Below, in pieces: positions 9,540 to 20,942 of a stretch of DNA of 64,000 nt. Below the pieces are notes generated by a model. It saw nothing but the letters and a program-made list of their open reading frames with translations. It ran no database searches and had not been told where the DNA came from. The position numbers and the translations under genes were made by a program. Each line of letters starts with the position of its first letter. Position 1 is the first letter of the stretch. The stretch is from contig JAEMWC010000254.1 in the NCBI GenBank assembly GCA_016490735.1, positions 685,001-749,000 of the forward strand, given 5' to 3'. Source of the stretch: Pachyseris speciosa (lineage: Eukaryota; Cnidaria; Anthozoa; Scleractinia; Pachyseridae).

Positions 9540-12280
9540 ACACTGAGTATGGAAGTCCTCAAACTTTGCCAACAGACCAGACAACTGTGCAGACGGTGTT
9601 CGAGCATCTTGCATAGAAGACTGTGCTCCTTGGTGGCGTTCATATGTTAGGTAATCCCCACCATTCAGAGTCTTAACTGGTAGAGCTTCAGCATTTTCTT
9701 CACCATGGACAGGGACATACTTATGAAGCCATTCTAGCAGATCAACCATCTCTTCATACTGCTCATTTTTTCGAAGAACTCCCAAGTGCACCTGTTATGT
9801 TGGAGAAAAAGTACTTTTTCATACATAGCACAAAACCGTTGATAACTTTGTTTGATATTTGTATGTTGGAGGGGCAATATCTGCATCTGACATTAACATT
9901 AATCATATTGTTAAGCAATATTGAGAACCAAAAAGGTTTTTGTCTGTTTATATCAATGTATATTGAATAGGGCAGAGGAGGGAAGCAAAATTGTTAAACA
10001 AAGAGAGACAATAACAAGACCAAAGCAAAGATACATAACTTCTACTTTAACCACAACTGAATGTTCAAAAACATTTGTTATATCAGTGGGGAAGTGCATC
10101 TCTTTTGTTGTACTTATGCTTTTTTTTTTTGAAAACTAGGTACTGTATTATGGCAACAATATTGGACAAGATGGAGATTGCTATGTTGTTGTACTCACTT
10201 TGTTGGTCTTCTTTTTCATATCATTCATATGCTTATGTGGGATGTTAGTAGGAACACATTCTGCAAACCAGGTGAGGGCGGGTAGATGTGCGGCCCACAT
10301 GTCACAAACAAGCATTGCCAATTCCTCAGACAGTAGCTCTTGCTCTGCTGTACTGGGCAGGAAGGTGGTAAATGCACATTGTTGATATCTCCGACTGGCG
10401 CGTCATCTGGGAGATGATTTGGAGATACTCTATTCTCATATGCCACATACTGAAACATGTGGTGGTCTTTATTCTGATTTGCTTGAGTCATCTGACGAGG
10501 CCTGATTAGCATATCTACATTGTCACCAGTGAAAGAATATCCTGGATGCATACTCTCCCTGTGGGCCTTCAGCCTTTCAGACTCCTCTGCAATCACTTGT
10601 ACAGGGGAATGTTCCTTCTCTAATTGCTCAATTCTCTCAGATATCTCCCTTTCTTGCTTGACATCTTCCTCAACCTGGTACTTCCATTTCAACAGTTCTT
10701 TATCAAAGTCCTCCCAAAAAAGTTCAAACAAACTGTTAGTTGCATTGTACCCCATGCACACATTGAGAGAAGAAAACCTTTTAAATCCAACCTTTGCAAG
10801 TCCACATTTCTTCAGAATAATACTTTTAACTGTTCTTGTTAGATTCATACCCTCGCTGAAAATTGAGATAAGCTGACAGACTGCATCACACATTCCTGGA
10901 AAAAGAGCGTCGTCCTTCTTATGGACGTTTCTAGGTTGGGAAGGATTTTCCACACATGCTCTTGCAAATCTCTCTACAGTTGGTGTCTTTTCCTTTAACT
11001 CCTTGTGTACACTTTCCCACGAAAAGTTTGTAAGATCATCCCTACTTGTTTTTCTCAAGACCGACAGATTATTTGTGGAACATAACCCCTTCAACTCATC
11101 TTTGATTGTAGAAGAAAACAGATCCAGAATTTCTGCCTTGAGAACTTCGATTTCAATCAAACTTGAAGCAATGGATTTTGGTGTGCCAAGGGCTAACTGT
11201 CTACCCAACCGATGGTAATGACTTGGGAGGTTGATGATTTTTCTAGGACTATGAGGGTAGTTTATTATAACCTAAAACAGGTAGGAAAAAATTGTTTGCT
11301 CGGGCTCCTTCCAAACATCTTACCTATTAGTAAACTGCCTAACAATAATCTGAACAATAAAATTACTTGTGTCCTTAGTTGGGTTTTAACATTGCTGATT
11401 GCATAAAAAGTATCAGGAGCAAAGGATAAACCGGGCAGAACACATCTTATGCATATGTACTGTCAAGGAGAATATAATCATCTGAATTTTGTTGACACAT
11501 GATTCCTCGGAAAACCGAGCCTGTTGCTGTTATCATTCATTTTTATCGCCAACACAACATACCAGCATTCAAGTCAAATTTCAATTCTCTTTAGATTATG
11601 TTTAACGATCCGAGTGTTAAAGTTTATAACAAGCTAAAAAACACGCCACAAGTGTGTTGTAAAGCACTGATTCACACATCAGTAATATGTAATTTCGTAT
11701 TCTGCGTTTCTAGCACACGAGCTTATATAAGCTAGATTCGTGACTTACACTGACTGATGCTGGGCTTGACTCTTCTTCAGTTTGAGTTCCTTGATCCTTC
11801 ACTTTGGAATAGACTGGTGTAGGGCTCTTACGTTCATCACACAAAAAAGAGACTCTTCTTTTAGTGCGATCTCCAGTGATCGATGCATTGGAGTCTGAGG
11901 TTACTCCAACTTCGCTGGATTGTCCATGTTTGGTTACGGTTTGGCCTCTCTCTTTTGTCAATCGATCCTGGGTGTCAATGATAACTTTTTGTGCGAGATC
12001 CACTTTTATTAAGAGGGTAATGTTTTTGTCAGAACAGGAACAACAAATAATGCTTGAAAAGTATGAAATATCACGTGCACACGAGTCCCGTGAACCGAGA
12101 GCAAAGATTCTGTTGAGGTTTCTGCAGCATTGTGTTTTCTCTCCCACCATCAAAAAGTTTTCTTCGAATGTCCGCATTTACCATCTGGATTCCGCATTGA
12201 GAGCAAATGAAATTTCTTGATTTAGGAGTGAGACGAAGTCTGGAGTAAGATTTTGTAGGAGTACTTCCCGCTGCCTCCAT
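9540..12280 (-). pseudogene. DUF6589-like transposon protein (candidate transposase), C-terminally truncated
   Basis: Exon 1 starts at 12280 and has a cysteine-rich N-terminus (CSQC, then an ICCSC cluster) with a frameshift. It ends at a GTAAGT donor at 11748. A long exon after an AG at 11201 (about 11200-10197) carries a coiled-coil-like region and then the hallmark TGDNVDMLIRPRQMTQANQN, DHHMFQ and NHLPDDAPVGDINN, followed by a frameshift near 10375 into LPSTAEQELLSEELAML. A further exon (9791-9540) has LEWLHKYVPVHG and LNGGDYLTYER. The family normally continues well beyond this point, but only about 390 bp separate it from the convergent helicase and no continuation is visible. The GDN-D motif is a plausible catalytic acid of a DDE-type enzyme (inference). 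Confidence 0.75.
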
Positions 12281-12538
12281 TCACCAACCTTACAGTTTGT
12301 TTACAACAGCGGCACGTGTCTGATCTATTTGACAACACTCCCGAAATAGAATATGACAATCATTTTTCCTGCGTGAATTTATAATTACGGTTCAAATCCC
12401 TGCAGGCAAAACAAGTCGCCCTCTCACGACTTCATCGCTCATTTCGTAACTTAAAGCTTGCTTCGCTTTTTTTAAAGCTCGCTTCGCTGGCAATTTTTTA
12501 ATTGAAGAGTTAAGAGAGGGCAACTTGGAGCAAGTCTA

Positions 12539-12547
12539 ATTAAGAAC
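12539..12547. repeat. Right 9-bp target-site duplication (ATTAAGAAC)
   Basis: Exact partner of 4001-4009. Deleting 4010-12547 restores the CACTA transposase frame. Confidence 0.85.
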
Positions 12548-13330
12548 AGTCATGCACAATACACCACTGGAATGAATGGCACATGTAAAGGGATTAAAGT
12601 AACAAAGCTAAATTATTCTTGTCCTCTAAAAGTTGCTTATTTGGATCCCATGGGTCCTTAAAATGCATTCTCAAAACTCTGCCATCCCACAAGCCACATA
12701 AAGAGCCATCAGTAGATGGCTCTGGCCTCTGCTGGATAAGACTAACAAATTCTTTGTTCCGAAAAAATAAATTAATCCATGTAGATGGTGGTAAGAAAGG
12801 AAATTTTTTAATAGGGACCCACTTTTTCCTCCCAAAAATAGATTTTCAGAGTAAGCCAGTTCTGCCCGACAAGGTTTACCAAAAAGTTTGTTCTTACAAG
12901 GAGCTGCTATTTTCTCCCCAGTGTTCCCAGTTTTAACAATATCTTAAAGTTTCTAAATACAATTACATTTTACGTTTGGGCAAACTTCACATTCATTAAA
13001 TACCTTTAAATTCGAAATCAGCATTAAATCATTTAATGTTTTGGGGAAAAAAATAAATGAAGAGGATGCTTAATCAAGACCAGGATAAAATTGATAATTG
13101 TAATAATTAAGGAGGAAAGAGTATTTGAACAATTGTAATTTAACTTTAACTTAATCAGAATGTGGCAAATCCACCGACTAATTGTGAGATAGTTGTCAGT
13201 CTTTTCATTGGTTTTCTGAGGACTCTTGACACTCATGTTCCACAGCCTCTTGATTAGTTTTCAACTCCTCATGCTCATCTATGTGGTCTTTACATTTGCA
13301 TAACTCTCAGAACAATCTGTTATGTCACAA
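12548..13330 (-). pseudogene. TNP2-like CACTA transposase, N-terminal part
   Basis: Minus-strand segments upstream of the nested transposon. A short frame near 13330-13210 has a Cys-x-Cys pair and an acidic stretch. Then FFRNKEFVSLIQQRPEP, GLWDGRVLRMHF, a stop, NPFTCAIHSSGVLCMTVLN (12780-12540). The last residues run straight into LPRCLCY at 4000 once the 8.5-kb insertion and one TSD copy are removed. The WDG and LNLPR region matches the N-terminal half of TNP2 transposases as I know them. At least two in-frame stops. Confidence 0.65.
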
Positions 13331-13414
13331 TAGAAAGTAATATTAAAAATATAAGACAATCTTCTTTACAAGTGAAAACACAGTGCTATACAATTTTATT
13401 GATATAATACAATT

Positions 13415-13460
13415 TTAGCGGAGCTCCGCGCGCCAAAGACGCGCAAGCGGAGCACCATGA
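13415..13460. repeat. GGAGCTCC-containing repeat end
   Basis: AGCGGAGCTCCGCGCGCC followed by AAAGACGCGCAAGCGGAGC. Related GGAGCTCC motifs occur at 15437, 16236, degenerately near 18430, and near 61915. It looks like the end of a dispersed element family. Confidence 0.45.
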
Positions 13461-13587
13461 GTAAGAAAATATGGTAACCCATCTGTCTGAGAAAATTTGG
13501 TTATGACGTCACTGTACGACCAACTGACCGACCATACGTACGTCCGCCCTTCCATGTATGCCAATATGAAATGCCACTGAGTTAATA

Positions 13588-13640
13588 TCTTAATAATAAT
13601 AATAATTATTATTATTAATAATAATTATTATTAATAATCC
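13588..13640. repeat. AAT/ATT microsatellite with dyad symmetry
   Basis: AATAATAAT turns into ATTATTATT and back, giving a self-complementary trinucleotide tract. Confidence 0.85.
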
Positions 13641-15059
13641 AACATGGCGGCTATTTGTCAGCTGAAGAGCTAGTTTGCAGCGTACATCTTTAATTTTGGA
13701 CATCCATGTTATGGTCAATTGACACCTGTCTAAACAAGGTATCCACTGACCAGTATCATGTGACCATATCGCAGGCTCACGTTTAAAGCTCATCGAGGTC
13801 AGCTGTTTTTTTTTAAGTTGACCACTGACCAGGGACTGGTTTTCGATTGGATCGCAGGCTCAAGTCAGATTAACTTAACCAAAACGAGACACCCAAGCCA
13901 AAACGAGGCTTAATTTTCTGCGCGCTTTCTGTGGCTCGAGATTTCACATTCAGTTACTTTCTTCATTTTGACCAAAACAACTTCATCTTCGAAGTTTGTC
14001 TCTTCATTCGCATAAAGGGCATAAAAATCAAAAACTAGTTAACAGATATTCCGGAAGGAGAACTGTCAAGTGATAAAAACTTCAAAAGGAAGGGCAGAAG
14101 ATTTGTCTCAGGAAACGCTTAAAACTTGGATCAACTTGCATGATGCCCGGCTTGTGTTGTTGAAAAACAAAATGATTCAACGCCTCAAGGGCTTTCACTT
14201 TACCGTGGCATCTTGCAGCTCACCAAGAAAGGTCACTTTACAGTTCACCAGCATTAATGGAAGGAACGAAAAGCCCAAAGTTAGTGGAAGAAGTTCTTTC
14301 TTTGGACAAACCGTTTGTTATTTTTCCCGATGCATGTTTCAAGTGGTACTAACCTCTACAACACAGGTAACTGAATAAAATTAATTGAAGCTTTACATGT
14401 CGTTTAATCGTTGTTACTTTTGTTCAGGAATGAAATTTGTATTTTTTCTCTCAATAATAATCTGTACTCGTTTCTTACGCAAAGAATTAGTTGAATTGTT
14501 TGATTTGTTGTTTTCCTTACAAGCGAACGAGTGTTATTACTTCGCATGGCTGCCTGTTTTCAGTGTTTTTCAATGTCGATGCCTCCTCATCAGCGTTAAA
14601 AAACTTTTGCCCTTATCTTAATAACACAATCACAATGAGTCCTCGTAAAATTAAGCATTAAGCCAACGATCAAACACTTCATCCAACATTGTCTTGGAAG
14701 AGCATGTTTGATCGTTTAGCCGCCTCTCAACTTTACATTGAAGTGGCTTTCATTTTCATCTGACATTTCGCTCTACAAAAAAATGTTTGATCGTTCAACC
14801 CAACCAAGAAAGTGCACAGTCAGTATAAAGCAAACCAAATGAAGCACGTAATGTCAAATTTCAGCGATAAAATGCAAAAATCGTCCTGTGTACTTGCAGA
14901 GGTTTCTCGCCTGCAGAGACCTCTGCTAGCAAGGAAATTGTTTGTCGGCTAGTCACCCAACGTTATGTTTGTCAAACACATTGTTCAGGAAAATGTTTGA
15001 TCGTTTGTTTAGTTGGGGCTTTAGTATTACTTGTGTTTTGCACAAAGAGCACAATTTCA

Positions 15060-15099
<40 letters not shown>

Positions 15100-15436
15100 T
15101 CTTGGCCCCATGCGATTACCTATCCAAACCATCAGTTTCTTTTCCTTTTGGTGTTTTCTCCGACATTTTAACTTATCTCAAAATTGCTTAGCAATATGTA
15201 TTAATACTATGTATTAAATTACTATGAAATATGTTTGTTACTTGTCTAATTTCCCCACCTTCTCCAAAGAAACCTACGAACCCACGCATCGTAATTTGTT
15301 TTCTTCAGTGTAATGTTTTGTTATTCTGTGGTTTGTGAATGCCGTCAATTCCTGTTGACTGCTCTAAACACAAAATATTGGAGCAAGGAAAGCCATGCGA
15401 AGTTGCTAGAACAAGTAAATAAAATAGTATTTAACA
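13641..15436. other. Non-coding, repeat-like sequence
   Basis: Open frames at 14070-14378 and 14385-14621 have no recognisable domains. The text around 13690-13900 (two passages each with 'gaccactgacc' or 'ccactgacca' and 'atcgcaggctca') reads like an internally repeated non-coding element. Inverted 'gatcaaaca' motifs occur at 14650-14710 and around 14990. No gene is supported. Confidence 0.35.
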
Positions 15437-16260
15437 ATGGAGCTCCGCTTTTAGGCTTGGCTAAATCTATATATTATTGATATACAGGGGAGGGTAATTA
15501 ATGTTGGGCATGCATAAAACCTTTAAGTTGCATCTTAAATAGTTGTGAATTTTTTTGGTTAGACTGCATTAAAAAGCAAATTTTGCGCAACAATGCAAAA
15601 CATAATGCACTATAATTTGGTATCAAAATAAGAATATATATTTGGAGGCAAATTAAATTGTACAGGTAGATTTTAAACATAACATTTTATGTGCACATGG
15701 CACAACACTAATTACAGTATCAGAAATCACAAGACAAAAACTATAGATTAAAAGTGATGTCCTCTCTTACTACAGTCATTATCGGCACTGCTAACATCAC
15801 TTTCTTCTGAAATTCCAAATCTCTCTAGAAATCAAGGAATATATCAGTGGATATTTAACAAATCGAATGTGGTTTAGCGTTGTGTGCACTCTTATCGGCT
15901 GCGCCTCGTGAGTCCACAACATTTTGATCACAGTGATGACAAATATCGTTGTCGATAAGAGTGCAGACAATGCTAAACCACATTCGATTTGTTTTTTACC
16001 GCAATATCAACGTCAAAGAAAATGTTTATTTGAGAGTGTGACCAAGATCGTCACACAAAGAAAGAACAAGCGTTGTCTATAACTTTCTCGCAATCTGATT
16101 GGCTTATTCCCCAAAATGAGCGTTTCTGATTAGCTAATTACAACAAGAGAAAACTACCACAAGAATTGTGAATTGAGCAAAACCTCTGCGAAGTTCAACC
16201 TTCATTCATGAAAATAATATATATATTTAGCCAAGCCTAAAAGCGGAGCTCCAAAAGCAT
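15437..16260. mobile_element. Inverted-repeat non-autonomous element (about 820 bp)
   Basis: The left end GGAGCTCCGCTTTTAGGC with TTGGCTAAAT is the reverse complement of the right end (ATTTAGCCAAGCC, TAAAAGCGGAGCTCC). No open reading frame of note lies inside. A second, independent palindrome (15857-15991) is nested in it. The same right-end sequence recurs near 61895-61925. Confidence 0.6.
15857..15991. repeat. 135-bp palindromic MITE
   Basis: About 40 bp at each end are near-perfect inverted repeats (AAATCGAATGTGGTTTAGC to CACTCTTATCG, mirrored). The middle is a short spacer. Confidence 0.75.
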
Positions 16261-16374
16261 TCTTTTTCTACTAGCATTTACATATAGTGTGCTTGTCATA
16301 TCACCCATCTGACCTCACTCAAGCTACAGACCCAAGGCTGTAAAAAATAGTATGGAAAGGTGATCTGAGCCAGT

Positions 16375-16510
16375 GTCACAGTGGATTTGGACCCCCCGCA
16401 GATTTGCACCCTCCAGTCCAGATCTGCTTGTGGATCAGATTTGGACCCCCTAGTCCAGACCTGCTAGCAGATATGAACCCCCTTTTACGGATTTGGACCC
16501 CCACCCCTCC
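16375..16510. repeat. Short imperfect repeats of a 'gatttggaccccc' unit
   Basis: GATTTGGACCCCC and close variants recur four to five times in this interval with inverted partners ('agtccagatctg', 'agtccagacctg'). GC content is locally high. Function unknown. Confidence 0.5.
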
Positions 16511-17642
16511 TAAAAACAAGCATTCTATTCAGTAAGGTAATAAAAATTCCTTTGCAAATTGAGTTTGGAGATGTTAAAAAGCGAAAAAAAAATATATTGA
16601 GACTGTAGGTTTTTAAAAAAAAAAAATCTTTAATACTTTGTGTAAAAAAGAATCTGCAACGCTAGTTTGCATCTATAAATTTTTAAAACAAAACATTTCT
16701 TAACATCTTAGAGCAATACCTAAGGACAGGTCTGTTTCCCCGTTCAACTGTAGGCTACTTAGTTATGGTTTAGAGCCACTAGAATTTGGTGGAGAAGCCT
16801 GGTGAATGCTATTTTGAATCAGTATCCGACATCAGACATATAGTGATTCAGATCATCACTTCATAATGAATGCAATTTCAGTTATCCAAAGCCTCCCATG
16901 AGACAGTTGGAAATGAGAAATTGTGTATCCTCTGGATATATGTATGCATCAAAAAAATTATGATAGAAAGATACATGGAAATCAATAAAAATATTTAGAT
17001 TATATGCATTAAGGCCAAGATATTTCTTTTGATCAGTTACTTCTTGACCTTACTATTGCAAAAAACTGCTTGCTGACATTAAGCTCATCAATCAATGCAC
17101 CTACAGTGTTTTCAAAAAGAAATCCAGCTGCATTTCTGGCCAGCCAAGTGCAAGACTAAGCAACTTGATAATAAAATATTGGGCATTTGGTTGATATCAC
17201 TATCAAGGTAATTAACAATGTAGTATGAGGATTTAAGGTAATGATTCACCAAAGCAAAAGTGCTGGAAATCCGTGTTTGCAATCTTAACTTGATTTTCTA
17301 TTTTGCAAGAAAGGTAAGGACTAGTCTCACATCTCTCCATGTACATTTGAAATTGCACAACATACTTCATCAAACATCAAAAATCCCATTACACATTAGT
17401 GCCAAATGTCATCCAAACATACCACAAGATTGGTGTGACCAGCTATGAAAATTAATTGAAAGACTGCATGCAGGAGAAGGAAGTCCAAAGGATGTGTACA
17501 TTGATGAGAAAGAGCTTACTTTGAGTTTAGTAATACTTTGTCATGCGAATACATCTAAGTTGATACAAAAAAAAAGTGCATGACTGGAGAATAATTGGGA
17601 GAAAGTAAATTCCCATACAAAGAATATTATCTAATACATATG

Positions 17643-18073
17643 CAGTAATAGCCCACGTATAAGAACCTGGGTTTTAAGAACCGGTTAGGCTAAAATTGTC
17701 ATTTTAAGCCCCCTCCACATAAGAACCTATTAAGGCTAAAATTTTAAGTTAGGTTCTTATCAGTGGGGTTGCTGTAAAAGTGTAAAGGTAGAAACTGCTG
17801 AATGAGTTTCTTTGTTATGTTTTGTTAAGGACATATACTGTACCTGCAGTGAACTGCCTATAGGCATTTCTCTATGGTACAAATAAATGATTTATACTGT
17901 ATTATGAGATGATATTTATCATATATATAGTATATTCAGATAAAATTCATATGAAAATTTAAGAACCTATTTTAAGAACCTTGGTAGCCTAAATTTGCTT
18001 TCAGTACCATTTATATAAGAATCTATTTAGGCTAAATTAGAAAATTCTGGTTCTTATACGTGGGCTATTACTG
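17643..18073. mobile_element. MITE with about 25-bp terminal inverted repeats
   Basis: CAGTAATAGCCCACGTATAA at the left mirrors the complement ending at 18073. Internally 'ttaagaacc' and 'aggctaaa' words repeat in both orientations. Flanking TA-like dinucleotides suggest a Tc1/mariner-type target but are not exact. Confidence 0.7.
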
Positions 18074-18399
18074 TATTACACATTCTAAAAACTAAGAGGT
18101 GAAATTTAAACGTGGCCCAAAGCTAACCTAATCAAATTAAATCAAATACTTGTCTCTTACAAGTCACCCCTGCTTTGAGATTGACACTAAAAATAAAGAA
18201 GTAAAATTGAAATACAATCCAAAGCTAACCTAATTAAATTACATACTTGTCACTCACAAGCTACATCTGATTTAAAATTGACACAAATAATGTAATAGAT
18301 AGGACTTAAAACTGCTTAAAGAAGGTGCATGTATGATGTTCGATGGAACACCATTCCAGTCTGGTATGTAGCGATTATAAAAAGAAAAGCTGAAGGCCA

Positions 18400-18475
18400 T
18401 ATATATATTTAGCCAAGCCAAGCCTAGAATCGGAGTTGCACACTCTCACCGAGCAACTTCGCATGGCTTTATTTG
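18400..18475. repeat. Diverged copy of the GGAGCTCC family end
   Basis: ATATATTTAGCCAAGCC, a duplicated 'aagcc', CTAGAATCGGAG, then GAGCAACTTCGCATGGC. The last words match 15388-15408 in reverse complement, tying it to the element family around 15.4 kb. Confidence 0.45.
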
Positions 18476-18765
18476 GGCCAGTTTAATTTGTGTCCAAAAC
18501 AATTGAGCAGCAGCAGGGAAAACGAAGAGTTTTCGATAGCAAACGTTTGCAAAAAAAATACAGACATTCGTGAGTCCTAACTACTTTCAGATGAAAGCGT
18601 AACGGAATTCAAAGCGGATTAAAAAAAAACACTACAAGCGAACAAAGTACGATGCGAGTGTTCTGCTGGAAGAAGGAGAAGGTGGAGTAATTAAACAAGA
18701 CTTGCTTGTAATAATAATAGCTTGTACTGATTAGTCTGCTCACGAGCAATACCGCTAGCCATTTT

Positions 18766-18797
<32 letters not shown>

Positions 18798-18848
18798 AGG
18801 TATGGTGCTCTGCTTCGCGGCCCTTCGGGCCGCTGGAGTTCCACTACA

Positions 18849-20343
18849 ACTTTTTATAATCACTTTGCGGCAAAACATACACATTCGCATTTGCAATGGT
18901 GCAGCCATGGAAAAATCTATTTGGGAAGGCCATAGCACTGGCGTTTCTGGCAGAGTACGAAACTGGCGTCACTGGAACAACTGCTGAACTCGCTTGTTTC
19001 ATAACTAGAGCATTTGAGAGGACATTGGAGCAGTTCTTCAACTGGTTTACAGATGGTCTGGAGTTACAACTTGAAATGCTTTGCTCGTTTGCATGACCGG
19101 AGATAGGCATGATGTGGCGTGAAGGAACGTTGGTGTTTGACCATAGTGTGATGGCGGTTGCTCGCACCGAGTGGTTGGTGTACTTCTGGGACAGTCCAGC
19201 GCCATGGGAGATTTCTTTCATCATTGTTGCAAGCGCATTCACTCCGAGAGGGCTGTTTTCGTAGCAGATCATATCCGATTCCTTGGCTTTCGATGACAGT
19301 CGTTGGAAATAGGCTTGCTGTTGTGGGTTGAGTTTCTATACATATTTGGACAGGCACCAGTACCCAGTACGAATCGCCGATCTCTCCTGCTGAGTACAGT
19401 CAGGTGAGGCTTTCGTGGCTGTTTTTTTCTGAAATTCCTCCTTGGTGGTTCTTAGTCTGGACACTGGACCATTTCAGCATACGCCTACTCTTCTGCATCT
19501 CTCATGAACCTGAAGCTATCCCTTCTTATCTGCCTTTGACTCTCGCACCCTCGCCTGCACCAAAACAAGGTTATGATAAACCAGACTCGGCAAAGAAGAC
19601 CCACAGGATCATTAAAGCTTAGGAATTGGCTGCTTTTTAGCTTCTCCATGTCCTCCTTCTGGATGACGGGCTTGTGCTGCACGTTCTCTTTTCCTTCTCT
19701 ACGGTTTAACTTCAGCTTACACTCAAGCATTTTGTTGGACTTCACAAACAACGGGTTCTTTGTGATCTTCACCTCCCGTCCGTTGGCTGCGAGATGCCTC
19801 TCGAGAGCATTCCGTATACCGAGAAGGGATGACCTACTATATTCTTCTCCCTTTTTTGTTCTGGCCTTTGCATAGAATCGTCTGAGGACGTTATCCAAAG
19901 ATTCAAAGGTCATGGTTAACAAGGTCGAGGGCAGTCTTCGTTCATGGCACCACTCTGCGTATGCAATGTAAACAATATAAGCACAGTTTCAAACTGTATG
20001 TTCATCTGGAAACTTGTCATAACTTTAAAGATGTATTTGCCTTCAATTGTGCCAACAATCCACTTTGTGTTTTTCTTTGTCCCCTTCGCTTCTGTGCTAC
20101 TTATGATTGTTGTTAGGTCCACATCTGTCAGCAATGCAAAACAAGCATTTTGTGGTTTTTTTTTTTTTGAGGCCGACATTCAGGTGGGTTTGTAACGCTC
20201 TCTTGCTCTTTCTCGATAGTCTCCACACAACGTACTATTTCTTCGTCAGTTATATCGTCGTCAGTTTTAAAGTCGCTAAATATATCAAGATTAAAGTTAG
20301 GGAAAATTGTAGAGTCGTCAATGTTTGAGGTCAGAAAAAGCAT
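18849..20343 (-). pseudogene. Crypton-type tyrosine recombinase (DUF3504-like), broken
   Basis: Minus-strand segments in order: an acidic N-terminus (ITDEEIVRCVETIEKEQE-like), a segment with STEAKGTKKNTKWIVG, LDNVLRRFYAKARTKKGEEY with LERHLAANGREVK, KENVQHKPVI, LFWCRRGCESQRQ, TKNHQGGISEKNSHESLT, LGVNALATMMKEISHGAGLS, then TNHSVRATAITLWSNTNVP and ISGHANEQS. These match Crypton recombinases, which cut and join DNA through a tyrosine. The expected nucleophile in the 'xHYNxRP' motif reads Cys (SSCNSRPS). Four or more frame changes are visible. It resembles the sequences behind ZMYM/QRICH1-type domesticated proteins, but this copy is dead. Confidence 0.8.
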
Positions 20344-20439
20344 TCCGTGACAGTTGATGCGAGCAGCGTTGTCTAGACTCTTATCAACAACGGAAAATTA
20401 GCCAATCAGATTGTGCGATTACAAACAATTGTGGTAAAA

Positions 20440-20600
20440 AGTGAATTAGTACCCCATAGAATTCCAAAAGTAATAGCCCCCTGAAAGCAACAGCTTTCTA
20501 TTGAACCCCGAAAGTAATCCCCACCCTGAAAATAACAGTTCTCCTGAAAGTAGTTGCCCTTCGGAGTGACTACTCAACAACAGAAACATACTGCATTGTA
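20440..20600. repeat. Repeat-like 'gaaagtaa..cccc' segment
   Basis: Words such as 'ctgaaagtaa', 'cccctgaaag' and 'ccgaaagtaatcccc' recur several times. No coding potential seen. Confidence 0.4.
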
Positions 20601-20695
20601 TTTGCGGAACATTTTGAGTAGTAATTTTGACTGTATAATACCATCCTAGAAATAAACTCTCTATTTTAATACACTTCTCTTAAATGGTGTATTTT

Positions 20696-20880
20696 CTGAA
20701 TGGATTTTAAAATGTAATACGTACTAACCATACCTTTCAGAGCAAGTCTTCATCTGTACTGCTATCACTATCCTGTTTCTGAGAACATCCATTACCCATT
20801 TTTTTATAAACGTACTGTGTGTATTTAACAAAACCCAAGCATCACCCAAGTGTGAACCAGCCTTAAATCATAGTTGGAGG
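20696..20880. repeat. Dispersed direct repeat, copy 1
   Basis: About 185 bp nearly identical to 22436-22622 (begins CTGAATGGATTTTAAAATG). The minus strand contains a short possible exon with an acidic DSDSSTDEDL motif. Confidence 0.7.
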
Positions 20881-20942
20881 CAAATTAAATTGTACAGATA
20901 GATTTTATACATAACATTTTATGTGCACATGGCACACTAATT
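20873..20942. repeat. Dispersed repeat shared with 15645-15715
   Basis: GGAGGCAAATTAAATTGTAC and the following text (to 'ttatgtgcacatggcaca') occurs at both places with a few changes. Confidence 0.65.

Larger units (their letters stand above)
4010..12538. mobile_element. Helicase plus DUF6589-like DNA transposon (AcademH-like)
   Basis: An 8529-bp element with short imperfect inverted ends (TAGACTCTCTCAAAGTC at the left; TAGACTTGCTCCAAGTT reading in from the right) and a perfect 9-bp target duplication. It contains two convergent genes: a RecQ-like helicase on the plus strand (4238-9152) and a DUF6589-like protein on the minus strand (12280-9540). From memory, a helicase-encoding lineage of Academ transposons (AcademH) in animals and fungi makes 9- or 10-bp duplications. 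The content and duplication length fit that lineage, but I could not check the transposase by alignment. Both genes are broken and the transposase lacks its C-terminal part, so this copy cannot move by itself. It sits inside a CACTA transposase gene and contains a later LINE insertion. Confidence 0.75.
1255..13330 (-). mobile_element. Decayed EnSpm/CACTA-type DNA transposon, interrupted
   Basis: On the minus strand a TNP2-like transposase (13330 to 12548, then 4000 to about 3200) is followed by a ULP1-like protease (about 1845-1255). Animal EnSpm/CACTA elements are known to carry both a TNP2-type transposase and, in some lineages, a ULP1 protease, so I group them. The middle (4010-12538) is a separate, younger transposon. 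I did not find the CACTA terminal repeats, so the outer limits are only those of the recognisable coding sequence. Frames are broken by stops and indels; the element is dead. Confidence 0.55.

Noticed and set aside
10520..10876. Plus-strand ORFs over the DUF6589-like exon
   Set aside because: Antisense to a frame with strong family motifs.
18816..18832. GCGGCCC-TTC-GGGCCGC hairpin as a terminator
   Set aside because: Short GC hairpin without a transcript context; bacterial-type terminators are not expected here.
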